This document shows, in pieces, positions 32,592 to 43,030 of a stretch of DNA of 64,000 nucleotides. The notes beneath the pieces are model-generated. The model was not told where the DNA came from. It saw only the letters and a list, made by a program, of their open reading frames with translations, and searched no databases. Origin of the DNA: Emiliania huxleyi CCMP1516 (Eukaryota; Haptophyta; Isochrysidales; Noelaerhabdaceae). The DNA lies in contig NW_005201286.1 of assembly GCF_000372725.1 (NCBI RefSeq), positions 9,941 through 73,940 on the forward strand, given 5' to 3'. Each line of letters starts with the position of its first letter. Position 1 is the first letter of the stretch. The translations under genes and the position numbers were made by a program.

Positions 32592-32690
32592 GTCACGCCG
32601 AAGCGGCGCTGAGAGCGGCGGGAGCGCGTGTCAAGCTGCTCGACGTGTCACACGGCTTCCACTCCGCGCTGCCTTCGCCTCTTCTCTTTC
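32592..32690 (+). pseudogene. Polyketide-synthase acyltransferase fragment
   Basis: A short frame reads HAEAALRAAGARVKLLDVSH followed by GFHSALPSPLL. ALRxAGxRVKxLDVSHxFHS-L is the hallmark around the active-site histidine of PKS acyltransferase domains. Only about 33 residues remain and nothing on either side continues the domain. It is most simply a fragment of a type I PKS gene, a class abundant in toxin-making haptophytes, dropped between two other genes. Confidence 0.55.
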
Positions 32691-32702
32691 GACCGTTGTG
32701 GA

Positions 32703-33707
32703 TCAAGCATACACCGTCCCTAGGACAGAGGCGGTCCCAACCTTCTCCCGCATTGACAGGACCTCCTGGTGGTGGGAACCGAGCCAGACGCCCACCGCTC
32801 CGTAGCCAGTCGCAATTCCTGCCGTTCCAAGAGAAGCCCCCTTCGCGAGAAGTTTCTCATGCCCAGAGATGGAGGAGACAAAACTGCAGACGAGCTGGAC
32901 GCCGCCGTGCGCTGTCAACAGAATGCACCCGAGCCTCGTACTGGCACGTGCAGCAAGTGTCACTTGGGCGAGCAAGACCAGGCATGCGAGCACAGCAGCC
33001 AGGTGGATGAGGCGGTGCTCCTCTCCAAGATCCGCCAGATTCACGGACACAAGCCCGATGATGAGCACCGCAACGTGGATCGGCTGACTCTGCCGCGTTT
33101 TCGCTGTTAGATCGCACGGCAGAGTTGGCGGCGACGGTGGCGACGAGATGCAGGATGATGGCGGCTCCGGCGCGCCGGCAGAGTCGTGAGGCTGCTCGCA
33201 CTGAATCGTGGTGGCGGCAGCGGCAGCGGCGGTGAAGCCATTCGGAGCATTTGGCTGTGCGGAGGGTGTGGCATGTGGAGCGTCGAGGAGGTGGAGCAGC
33301 AGGGCTCGCTGCTGCCTCTGCAGCATCAACAGCTGCTGATGATGATGCACCGGCAACTGTCTGCCAACGGGCTCCAGTTGCTGGTGGAGTGCCGCAAGCG
33401 CATGAGTCGGGAAGCGGGAGGCGAATTGGTGCCACGGCAATGTGACCCGGGCAGGAGCTGGTGGAGCAGAGCTCGAGGCCGATGATGCCGGCCTCCCCTG
33501 CTGCTGGTTAGAATCGCCGAGAGTGGTCGTCTCGTCGCGCCCACCCTCCATACAACACATGCAACGCGCCGGAGTTTTTCTGAGTGTCGTCGGTCTCACG
33601 GGAAAAAAATCTGTCCCCGTTCTCCCGGCCGGGGTGGGGCGCGCGCGGGGGCGGCGGGTGTGAGGCGAGTGTGCGGGATGTCTGTGGGCCCGAGAGCGAT
33701 ATGCCAT
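32703..33707 (-). CDS. Hypothetical membrane protein
   Basis: The minus-strand frame from ATG 33707 (MAYRSRAHRHPAHSPHTR) has a low-complexity N-terminal half with glutamine/histidine clusters (HHHQQLLMLQRQQRALLLHL). The C-terminal half has hydrophobic segments: HVAVLIIGLVSVNLADL, HLAAVLACLVLLAQVTLAAR, LGCILLTAHGGVQLVCSFVS and GTAGIATGYGAVGVWLG. It ends at 32703, close to the PKS fragment. Later ATGs (for example MCCMEGGRDET) are also possible. No family is recognised. Confidence 0.45.
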   Translation of the reverse strand: MAYRSRAHRHPAHSPHTRRPRARPTPAGRTGTDFFPVRPTTLRKTPARCMCCMEGGRDETTTLGDSNQQQGRPASSASSSAPPAPARVTLPWHQFASRFPTHALAALHQQLEPVGRQLPVHHHQQLLMLQRQQRALLLHLLDAPHATPSAQPNAPNGFTAAAAAATTIQCEQPHDSAGAPEPPSSCISSPPSPPTLPCDLTAKTRQSQPIHVAVLIIGLVSVNLADLGEEHRLIHLAAVLACLVLLAQVTLAARASTRLGCILLTAHGGVQLVCSFVSSISGHEKLLAKGASLGTAGIATGYGAVGVWLGSHHQEVLSMREKVGTASVLGTVYA

Positions 33708-33889
33708 GTCCGCCTTGCTTTGTTTCCTAACATCGAAGGCTAAGCTCAAAAAATCTCTCTCTGGCTGTTCATCTCCTCATCTCTTTCCCACCAAGGCGGG
33801 GGGCGGTGGGCGTGTGCGCGCGGCGCGGCGGTGTGTGTGTGGTGTGACTGCGATAGAGGGTGCGCAGCGTCCTAATCCAAAATCTTAGG

Positions 33890-34562
33890 ATTCAGGATTC
33901 AGGCATCGCTTCAGTGGGGCCAAACAAAGTGAGTTTATTGATGTGTGAGGAAGGTACGGGACACGAGGAGTCACGCGGACCGACTCGTCGGTGACTCTGC
34001 TGCACGCCGTTTCAGATTTTTTCTCAGCGTGAGCGAGACGTGGTCGTGGAAGAGTGCCACCGTCGGGTAGGACGGGTCGGCCCGGAGCATCAGAGTAGCC
34101 GTCGTGGTCGCGGCGAGCAGCGCCGGCCACTCCGGCGCCGCGTCGGCAACATGGGAGCATGTCCACCGGCGCCACTGGATTTTGGGGCGCTGCGCACGCC
34201 CCCTAACTGCGACAAGGGACCAACCAGCCGCGGCCGGGAGAAAGAAGCAGCGCGGCGACGCGAAGCATGAACTTCGCAAAAAAATACTAAACGTGCAACC
34301 TGCCACACGAGCCGCCACACGCAGTGCAGGAACGCTCACGATAGCGCTCTACCGGTGGGGGGAGAATCGTGGGTTGCAGACGCGTCTGTCTATATCTCTT
34401 CTACGGCCCCTACCTAACTATGGAAATCTCGACGATTCACAGTAGACGCGGATGTCCACGCGAGAGAGAGCCGCTCGGCGACACTCGATTGCCACCTTAA
34501 TATGTCTATCCTCTCGAGCGGTGTGCAGCACTGCAGACGGCTCTGCCGAGTTCTTGCCGATA
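33890..34562. other. Stretch without a supported gene
   Basis: Frames on both strands are short and overlap. The minus-strand frame 33971-34339 has a hydrophobic start but no family. Nothing firm is seen. Confidence 0.35.
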
Positions 34563-35048
34563 TTACACGAGCACAGGCCGAGGGTTTTGCCGTGCCGACA
34601 TCGACCCCCTCGCTGCAAAAGCAGCCGTCGCTGTGAGCAAGCTCGCCGCAAATTCCACGCCAAGTCCGGCCCAAAACACATAGGCAATGGTCGCTGTGAG
34701 GAAGCCGGCAGCGAAGCCGGTGATGCTGCGGCGCGGCCTCGGCGCGGCGCCACTTTCCATGCTGAGGGACGCCCATTCACCCGGCAAGATCCCACTGCCA
34801 ATTTCTTCTGTGACTGTTCCGTCCTCCTCGTCGTCGTCCTCGTCGTCGTCCTCGGCGTCGTCCTCGTCGTCGTCCTCAGGTTTGAGAGATCTCGCGCGCA
34901 CGGCACCGAGCCCCGCCTGCTTTGTTTCTTCGGGTGGCGCCTCGGGCGGCGCTTCCGTCGCTTGGAGGCCAGTGACCAACTTCGCCTGACCGTCGGCGAG
35001 AAGAGCGATGGCCAACGTGACTGAGGTGCTGAGCAAAGCCTTCCGCAT
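34563..35048 (-). CDS. Small secreted or membrane protein with acidic run
   Basis: The ATG at 35048 opens a good signal peptide (MRKALLSTSVTLAIALLADG). A spacer and a long Asp/Glu tract (PEDDDEDDAEDDDEDDDEED) follow, then two C-terminal hydrophobic segments (FAAGFLTATIAYVFWAG and VEFAASLLTATAAFAARG). It has 161 residues in a single exon. The acidic run comes from a gtcgtcctc-type trinucleotide-rich repeat. The family is unknown. Acidic secreted proteins in calcifying or scale-forming algae can bind calcium, but this is only a guess here. Confidence 0.55.
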   Translation of the reverse strand: MRKALLSTSVTLAIALLADGQAKLVTGLQATEAPPEAPPEETKQAGLGAVRARSLKPEDDDEDDAEDDDEDDDEEDGTVTEEIGSGILPGEWASLSMESGAAPRPRRSITGFAAGFLTATIAYVFWAGLGVEFAASLLTATAAFAARGSMSARQNPRPVLV

Positions 35049-35400
35049 CTTCCACCTTCGGTCCTCGGTGAACGGGGGTGCGGTCCGCCGACAAGCAATG
35101 GCACCGACTTTCTTCTTTTCCGAGTTGCTGCAGCAGTAGCTATATGAGCAAGCCTGCTCTAGCCTCGCATGTCACTTCCTGTCGTCTGTTGTGTCGTTGT
35201 GCCCTTGTTTGTACTCTTGGCACCGTGGAGTGCTGGGGGGGGCGACAGGGAGGATATGGCCTTGAGTTATGTGTAAGCCGACTCAGTAAAGAGAGTGGGC
35301 GCACATGTGGGTGACAGAGCACCAGGAATTCCTTTCTTTTTTGGCTCGATTCTTTTTTCGAGATCGCTCCGGTTTGAAAAATTCGTCTTGTCTTTGAAGC

Positions 35401-35435
35401 GCTACCCAACGCGGCCAAAGGATATCCACCTCGAG
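35401..35435 (+). promoter_or_regulatory. Second copy of the shared upstream element
   Basis: Same sequence as 30218-30252, followed here by repeated cctcgaga units. It ends 61 bases before the ATG of the kinase-RING gene. Confidence 0.6.
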
Positions 35436-35496
35436 ACCTCGAGACCTCGAGAAAGCGTAACGCGATTGCTTGCTGCGCGGCGTCGCTCCTTGACCA

Positions 35497-38400
35497 ATGG
35501 AGGCTGGTGTCGAGCGGCCCGCGTCGGCGGAGCGGGCGCTCGACAAGGTGGAGACGGGTCTGAAGATTGCCGACTCCGTACTCAAGCTCGGCGAAAACTC
35601 TGGGCTACCACTCCTGCCGGCCGTTTGCAGCACGGCTCGCGGCGTCCTTGAAGTCGTGCAAGCGTCGCAAACTGTGATCAATGATGCGCTGTCGATTGCG
35701 CAGCGCACGATCGACGTCCTCGAGCTGCTGCAGCGCATGGCTCAAAACGTGAAACGCATGGACGTGACGAGCCGCGCTCGCGTCGAGGACCGGATGCGCG
35801 AGTTGCAGCGGCTGCTCGAAGACGTGCGCTCGGCTGTTGATGCCTTGGGCAAGCAGGGCTGGCTGCGACACGTGCTCAACGTGGGCAGGCGCACCACGCT
35901 CTCGCAGCTCGACTCGGATATCACCAGCCAGCTTGACGACCTGTTCAAGTTCTACAACCTCGCCCGCGACGCGCACATCCTCGTCCGGCTGCAGGCGCGC
36001 GAGTATGCTGTCGAGGCGGAGGTGGAGCGGCAGGTGGCCGAGCGGAAGAGGCTGGGCGAGGCTGCCGACGCGGAGGCGCTCGAGAAGGACTGCGAGGTCG
36101 TGCGCGGCATCGCCGTCTCCTCGGGCGTGTCGGACGCCGACTTCCGTAGCGAGCTTCGCGACCTTCCCGCTGAGGTGCGGGAGGCATTTGAGAAGCACGG
36201 CCTCAAGCTTGACAAGGTGCTCGAGCTGAACCAGCAGCAGAACATCAAACAGGACCAGATCCTCGAAAAGCTGACGAATCTTTCAATGGGCGTAGTGCAG
36301 TCGACCCAGATCTCACGACTGTCGCTCTACGCGTACGACCGCAAGCCGGACGCGCCCCCCAGCAAGAAGGACAAGCCCGCCGCGTGGCTTGGCAGCGGGA
36401 CGTTCGGCAGCACGTACCGTATGCGCAAGAAGGACGGTATCGACGAGCTGCGGTACGCGGTTAAGTTCATAGAGGACAGAGACTCGGAGCTGCCGCAGTC
36501 GAGGCTGGCCGAGGAGGCGCGGCTGCTGGCAAAGCTCGACCACCCCCACACGGTGCGCTACTTCGACTCCTTCTGGCACACGGTCAAGGCGCGTGACGAG
36601 GACGAGGAGGACAAGTCGCAGTTTATCATCGTCATGGAGCTGCTTTCGGGGGGCTCGCTGGAGCTGAAGATGACCACGCCACCGCAGCCGCCGAGCGCAG
36701 CGGCCACATGGGTGCAGCAGGCCGCCTCGGGCCTCGCGTACATGCACTCGCTCAACCTGCAGCACCGCGACCTCAAGCCGGCCAACGTGATGCTCGACTC
36801 GACGGGCCGCGCGAAGATAATCGACTTTGGGCTCGCGTGCGTCTCTTCCGCCTCGCGGTCGCGCACCAAGACCAAGGTGGGCACGAACGCATACATGTCG
36901 CCGGAGAAGACCGCGGAGAAGCGGTACGGGCCGGCGGACGACGTGTGGGCGGCCGGCTGCATCCTCGCCGAGCTTCTGCTCGGCCGCCCGATCGGCAACG
37001 TGGCGCTCGACGCGGCAAAGCGGCAGCGCGCGATCGCCGAGAGCAAGGTTGCGAGCAAGCAGCTGGGCTCGTGGGTCGAGGGTTGTCTGCAGGAGAGCCC
37101 GGGGCGGCGCCCGGCAGCGAGGGTGCTGGAGCAGGGGCTGGCGTCGGGTGGCCCGGGTGCGCGCGAGGCGGAAGAGCGTCGGGTGGCCCGGGTGCGCGCG
37201 ATCGCCGAGGCAGCAGCGTCTGCAGCAGTGGCAGATGAGAAGGTTCGCGCGCGGAAGGAGGCTGTCGAACGCTCTCGGAGGGAGGCGGAGGAGGAGCGCG
37301 CTCAGCAAAAGGCGGCGGGAAGCGCACGCCAGGAAGCGGCGGCTGTAAGTGTTCGGAGCACGCCCCATACCGGTAAGGAGCCGAACCCGAACCTCCCCGC
37401 CAACACGCCCACTTCGTCGCGCATGCGCCACGAGCGCGAGGCGCTGGGCCTCGAGCACTCGCCGCGCTCCATCTTCAAGATGCTCAACGAGGCGGAGCAC
37501 TCCGAGTCGCTGGTTTACCTCACCTGTTCGATCTGCGAGGAGGTTCTGGAGGACCCGCTCTTCACGCCGTGCCACCACACCTTTTGCGGTGCGTGCATCC
37601 GCGGCCGGCTGCGCGAAGGCGAGGAGAGCTGCGCCGAGTGCCTCGCGCCTCTGAAAGAGGGCGACCTGCAGCCAAACCTGATGGCGGCCAAGCTGCTCTC
37701 GCGCATGCGCTCGTGCTGCATCTACAAGGCGCACGGCTGCAGCTGGAAGGGACGCGTCTCCGAGCTCTCGAAGCACTACCGCAGCTGCTCGTACGCGGCC
37801 GGCCCCTGCCCGTTTGGGTGCGGCCGCAACCTCACGCCCGCGAGCTACGCCTCGCACGTGCTCTCCTGTGAGCTGCGGACGGTGGGCGACTGCCCGTGCG
37901 GGAGGAAGTACAGGTTCTCGGAGCAGCAGACGCACCGCGCCGTGTGCCTGCCCTACCAGAGAGAGGCGCGCCGCAGGGCGGAGCGGGAGGCCATCTCGCA
38001 AAAACTCCGAAGCTCGCGCAGGCACACCGCAGAGCTGCGAGCCACCTCCCGCTCGGTACGGCTCGGGGGCGCGCACGAGGCGGTCGAACTCGTCTCAGAG
38101 TCGCTGATCCCGCACCTCGTGGCGCTCGCCCTCTTCGCCATGCTGATCCAGCCGCTTCGGCGCGACGGCACGTTTTCCGCTGCAGTGTACAACATCACCG
38201 CCGCATACTCGCAGCAGGGCCCGCTTCTCCACTTCGGCGCCGTGCTGCTCGCAGCGTCGCTCGCGGCAGACGGCCTGTGGCGCGTGTGCCCTAGAAGCGG
38301 AAGACGGAACTCTTGTCTTCCAACTAGCGCTCGAGAGGACACGCACTCCGCTGCACTCGGCCGCATTCCGCCGTGTTCGTGGCACTACTCACATCCCTCG

Positions 38401-41400
38401 TATTCGCGCGGTGCTCTGAATGCTCTGCACACGGCCGCACTCCCGCCCTGAGTCTGGCGTATCCACCGCCAACACTCTCTGCACAATACCGCACTCCCGC
38501 CCCGAGTCTGGCGCATTCGCCCTGCAGGCTCGTGGCGGGCGTGCACTCCTCAGACCCATCCCTCCTCTCCTTCCCGCCCTCGCCCCCCTCCTCCGCCCCG
38601 CTCCTCCCGCGCGGCGGCGCGGACGGCGGCGGCGGGGCGGCCGGCGGCGGCGGCGGCGCGGCGGGTGCAGGGGATGCGGCGGGCGGGGACCCGTACACAC
38701 TGATGGAGAGAGCGCTCGGGTGGGCCGCCTCGATGCGCGCAAACGACGAGACGCTCACGCACCTCTTCCTGCTGCTGCCGATCATCACCCTCAAGGCGGT
38801 CTGCCTCTTCCTCCTCGCCGAGGGACGCAAGGCCACCGGCCAGCGCGACGCCGCCGCGGCGCGAGCGGCGGGTCGCAACGCCAATCGGGGCGGGGGCCTC
38901 CCGACCAGCGGCGCCGAGAGCGGCGCTGGCGGGCTCTGCGGTGGCGAAGACCTCGGCGCGGCGCTGGAGAAGTACTTGGGCCGCGCCCTCCTCCTCGCGG
39001 GCTGCGTCCTCTCGCTGCTGCGCGCCGACGCGTCGTGCGCGCTCGGGCTCCTCGCCACGCTCGGGCAGCACGAGTCGAGGCTTTACTTCTCCCGCGCCCT
39101 GCTCGGCACCGCCCTGCTCGCGCTCGCAATGGACGCCGACTGGCTTGGCGTCGGAGGAGCGCGGGAGGGCGCGCCTTGCCGGCCGGGCCTGGCCGGCGTG
39201 CCTTGCGCCGCGGGGCTTGCCGCGGGTGAAGCGTGGCTGAACCCGACCTACCTCTGGTCGCTGCTGCTGCAGGGGCGGCTCGCGCTGCTCTGCACGGTGC
39301 TCGCCGCGCCACTCAAGCTCGCGCTCCTCCTCATCGGCGCCTACCTCAACTACTCGCAGCCGGCGGCGCCCACGCGGCCGTTCCGCTTCCCCGAGGCGCG
39401 GCGAGATTACCCGAGATTACCCGAGATTACCCGAGAATACCTACGCGGCCGTTCCGATTCCCCGAGGCGCGGCTCGAGCATGCGGCGGTGGCGCGAGTCT
39501 TCAAGCTGCGCCAGAGGAGCGCGCGGCTAGGCGTGCGCCGCCATCTCGCGCCATCTCGCGCCATCTCGCGCCATCTCGGGCCATCTCGGGCCATCTCGCG
39601 CCATCTCGGGTAATCTCGCGGCCAGGCGGCGCTGCCGAGGACGTCGACGAGGCGGAGGCGCGCTCGGCTATCGCAGGCGACATGCTGTCGAGGGACGCGG
39701 CAGAGGAGCTCGCCGAGGGGTTCCGGCGGCAGAGGGCGGAGGAGCGGCAGCTCGCGCTCTCAAAGTCGCTCTTCGCGTTGGGCTTCCTCTCGCTGCTGCT
39801 CGGCTCCGTCGGCGTCCTCTACGGCAGCGAGGGGATCGCGCCGTCCCTCTCCGCGCCGCTGCTCGAGCTCCCTGTCCTCTCGATGGTCGCCGCGTTCGGC
39901 TGCCTCTGCGACTCGCGCACGCGCCGCTCCCCGGAAGTGTCCCGGAAGTGTCCCGGAAGTGTCTAGGCTGCCTCCGCGACTCGGGCACGTGCCGCTCGTC
40001 ACCACGCAAGTGCACTCGCTTCCTCTGGTCGACCGTGTACCTGCACTGCACGCTGCTGCTGCTGCTCTCGTCCGCGCTCGCCCTCTACGCCGCCGAGCTC
40101 GCGCACGCACCCGCTTGCTGCGGCTTCGCCCACCTCTCCCTCTTTGAGCAGCTGCAGCTCTGCACCGTCGTCGCGCTGATCCTCGTCCACGGCCACCGCC
40201 TAGACACGTCCTGGACACGCCCTAGACACGCCCTAGACACGTCGTCCTTCACGTCTTCTCGTCCACGGCCCCCTGCGCCGCCGATGGCCTCTCACGCCCC
40301 CCCCCCCCCCCCGGATCCCCCTCCCCCGGTGCGCACAGGCCTCGCCATCGCGACCGTCACGCAGCTACTCGCCGCCATCTCGTCGCTCGCCTCGGCCGAC
40401 GGCCTGCACGTCCTCAAGGCGGCCGCTCGGAGGGGCCTCTCCGTCGCGTGGGCGCTGCTGGTTGCCTCGCTGCTCATGCTGCTCGTGCGCCTCGACGTGG
40501 ACATCGCCCTCGCCCTCCTCGCCCTCGTGGCGCTGTACGAGCTCCGCGCCGCGACCACCGCCGCCGCCGCCGTCGCCCTCGCGGCCGACGATGAGGGCGA
40601 GGACGTCGCCCTCCTCGCGCGCTCTCCGCACCGCGTGCCGGGCGGCGGGCTCACCGTGCTGCTGCTGCTGCCGGCGGCGGTGGCGGTGGACGTGGTCGAC
40701 GGGTACGAGAGGCTCACGGGCTGGGCGGCGAGCGACGTTGGCGCGCGGGGCGAGGCGCAGGCGATGGTGTACACCGAGGCGGCGCTGCTGCTGCTCTGCG
40801 GCCTCAAGCTGCTCCTCAAGCTCCGCCTCGCCCTCGCCCTGTGGCGGGTGCGCGCGCTCGGCCGCCCCGCCGCGCTGGACGGGGGCGAGGTGCGCCGGCT
40901 GGGATGCACTGAGCGGGTCCTCTTCGCCGCGTGCGTGCTGAGCCTGGCCGCCGCGCTGGGCGCGCTCGACGCGTCGCTGCTCCCGTCCTCGCGGACGCTC
41001 GGCAGCCTGGGGCAGCCGCGCGACGAGGGCGGGGCGGCGGCGCAGGGCGGCAACGCGACGCTCGCCGCCCTCGCGGGGGGCGCCCTCCCCGCCAACGCGT
41101 CGCCGCACCACCACTTGGACGAGCGCCTGTCGAGCCGCGCATTCTTCGGCGGCCTCCTGCTGGCGCCGCGGGACACGTCCAGGACACGTCCAGGACACGT
41201 CCAGGACACGTCCCTCAGGCGGCTTCCTCCTGGCGCGGCGGGACACCTCGCTGCTCGGCGCGGCCCTCCGCTCCCCGCCGGCCGCGACCGACGGCGGCGA
41301 CGGCGGCGAGGGAGGGCAGGGCGGGCAGGGCGGGCAGGGCGGGCAGAAGACTCGCCTCACCCTCTCCGAGTGGCTCTCCCCCGACGGCGCCGCCGCCGCA

Positions 41401-42215
41401 CTCAGCGCGGGACCGCTCGCGCTCCTCGCCGCCGCCGGCTGCACCCTCGCCCTCGGCGGCGGCGGGACGGCCCACTCCTAGAAGCGGAAGACGCATTCCT
41501 GGATTGCAATCAGCGAGAGGACGCGTCTCCGCTGCACTCGGCCCGCATTCGGCTGTACTCCCTCCCTTCACATCCCTCGTGATTCCCGCGGTGCTCGGAC
41601 TCCTCTGCACAACGCTTTGGTCCCTCCCTGACTTCGATGTGATTCATGGCACAGGTTCCCACCCTCGCCGACCTGCCCACCCTCGCGCCGATGGTTGCCG
41701 CCGGAGCGCCGGTGCTAGCCGTCGCCTCCGCGGCAGTGCTGCGGCGCGGCCCGCTGCAGGCGACGCCGCTCGAGGCCTTCCTCGGCATGCTCGCGGGCGG
41801 GAGGGGGAAGGAGGAGTGGTCAGAGGTTGGTGTCGGCACCGCCCTCTCGTCGTGGTTCCTCTCGCTTCAGGTGCCGCTCCTCCTCCTCGTCGCCGCCGCC
41901 GCGGTGGCGCTCATCCACAAGCGGCTGAGCGGCGCGGCAAGCGCGGACGCGACGCCGGCGCCACGCGCCCCTCGGCCGCAGTCGAGGGCGGTGGCCCGCG
42001 GTGCGAGCGGCGGGGGTGGCGGTGGCAAGGCCGCCGCCGGCGCCGCCACCGCCGGCTTTGGCGATGCGCGCGTCGCAGCGGAGGATGCGCTTCCCGAGGC
42101 GCGCGGCGGCTGTGCTCTCGCGACGCGCCGCAGCGAGACACGCGCAGCCTTCAGCACGCATGCGTCGGCTCTGAACCGTACGGGGAGGCTGCGGTCCTCT
42201 CGCCCCGTCCCCTGA
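35497..42215 (+). CDS. Helical-domain/protein kinase/RING-TRAF/multi-membrane-span fusion protein
   Basis: Eight exons (35497-38276, 38528-39395, 39467-39518, 39626-39898, 39967-40191, 40339-41148, 41219-41469, 41655-42215) total 5820 nt, 1939 residues, with every phase closing. Residues 1-150 form an amphipathic helical bundle recalling the N-terminal four-helix domain of MLKL-like proteins. About 298-560 is a complete kinase: LGSGTFGSTY, AVKFI, LQHRDLKPANVML, IIDFGLA, YMSPE. A charged coiled coil follows. A C3HC4 RING (CSICEEVLEDPLFTPCHHTF onward) at about 676-715 leads into TRAF-type zinc fingers to about 810. Roughly eighteen hydrophobic segments fill the rest (for example LFLLLPIITLKAVCLFLLAE). 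It is probably a membrane-anchored signalling kinase with ubiquitin-ligase activity. The MLKL likeness is from memory and unproven. Confidence 0.8.
38289..38527 (+). repeat. Introner-like element copy 1 (kinase gene intron 1)
   Basis: It starts cctagaagcggaagacg, then gcgctcgagaggacacgcac, acatccctcgtattcgcgcg and gcactcccgccctgagtctg, and runs to the splice acceptor. Its tail (ctctgcacaataccgcactc type) is present twice. Clear homologues occupy 41477-41654 and 48769-48929, both also introns. Confidence 0.85.
39396..39466 (+). repeat. 31-bp exon duplication bounding a 71-nt intron
   Basis: acgcggccgttccgcttccc and the next 11 bases occur at 39372-39402 and 39443-39473 with one mismatch. The spacing of 71 equals the intron length. 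gattacccga units fill the middle. The splice is GC-AG. Confidence 0.9.
41477..41654 (+). repeat. Introner-like element copy 2 (kinase gene intron 7)
   Basis: It starts cctagaagcggaagacgcat and shares gcgagaggacgcgtctccgc, acatccctcgtgattcccgc and the downstream ctctgcacaa block with the copies at 38289 and 48769. It ends at the CACAG acceptor. Confidence 0.85.
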
Positions 42216-42728
42216 GCGGCGACCCGCGACCACGCCGTCTCCCTCGCCACGCCGTCGCGCAACGTCGCCTTGGCGAGGACGCGTCCCCACCGCCGCCGCA
42301 GGAAGCGGCGGAGGCAGAGGCGCGGGCGGCGGAAGCGGCAACGGTGGCGAGGGCGCGGGGCGCGGGAGCGGCAAGAGCAGCGAATGCGGCGGCAGCGGCG
42401 GAAACGTCGGGGGAGGCGGCGGAAGCGGCGGCGGCGGAGGCGGCGGCGGAAGCGGCGGCGGAAGCGGTGGCCGAAGCAGTCGCGGAAGCGGCGGCGGAGG
42501 CAGCAGCGGTGGAGACGGAGGCGGAGGGGGCAGCAGCGCGGCTGCTCCGGGTCGGGCGTCGCCGCAGAGGAGCGATGCACTTTGGAAGTGCCGCGCTTGC
42601 TCCATCCTGAACAAGCCCGCCGCCCGCACCTGTCGGGTGTGCGCGCAGCCGCGGCCGCGTTACGCTTCGCCGCGCCGAGAGGGCGGTGCCGACACCAACC
42701 TCTGACCACTCCTCCTTCCCCCTCCCGC
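41797..42728. repeat. 53-bp perfect inverted repeat
   Basis: Arms lie at 41797-41849 and 42676-42728 with no mismatch I can see (gcgggagggggaaggaggag onward). The left arm is inside the last exon of the kinase-RING gene. The right arm covers the stop codon of the RanBP2-type zinc-finger frame. Confidence 0.9.
42230..42705 (+). CDS. RanBP2-type zinc-finger exon, possible continuation of the upstream gene
   Basis: A frame ending at the TGA 42703-42705 reads SDALWKCRACSILNKPAART followed by CRVCAQPRPRY. This is W-x-C-x2-C-x3-N-x6-C-x2-C, an exact RanBP2 zinc-finger pattern, a fold that binds RNA or ubiquitin. Upstream, 42280-42530 can read as a long Ala/Glu coiled coil (EAAEAAAAEAAAEAAAEAVA) in another frame. 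A gaggatgcg/gaggacgcg similarity (42083 and 42280) hints at an intron joining this to the kinase-RING gene, in which case the gene's stop at 42213 would be intronic. I could not close the phase with confidence. Confidence 0.5.
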
Positions 42729-42738
42729 TCGCGCCTCG

Positions 42739-43030
42739 GTGCCCGACGTGCCAGCTCTGGTGGCGCTTGCAGAGGCGGGTGATTTCGCGCCGCTGGTGGC
42801 GTTGGCTCGCGACGGCATGGACGGGCAGAAGGAGAAGGCCGCGCATGCGCTTGGGATCCTCGCCTGCAACGCCGACAATCACCGCGGCGATCGCGAGGGC
42901 GGGCGGGCCCGCCTCTGGTGGCGCTGGCTCGCGGCGGCTCGGACTGGCAGAAGGAGCAGGCCACGAGGGCGCTGGGGAACCTTCGAAGGCGGGCGGCATC
43001 CCGGCGATGGCGCCGTGCGCTGGTCTGTGA
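42739..43030 (+). pseudogene. Armadillo-repeat fragment
   Basis: PDVPALVALAEAGDFAPLVA, LARDGMDGQKEKAAHALGIL and ACNADN, then after a frame change ALARGGSDWQKEQATRALGN, are recognisable ARM units. They are close to those of the gene at 30.3 kb. The fragment has no proper start, at least one frame break and no stop-defined end, so it looks like a partial copy of an ARM gene joined to the right arm of the 53-bp inverted repeat. Confidence 0.55.

Noticed and set aside
36313-38076. 587-codon open frame on the minus strand
   Set aside because: Antisense to the kinase and RING exons. It shows no domain and has the low-complexity look of a shadow frame.
40931-42610. 559-codon plus-strand frame
   Set aside because: It overlaps the phase-closed membrane exons in another frame. 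Only its last Ala/Glu part might be an exon, noted under the RanBP2 entry.
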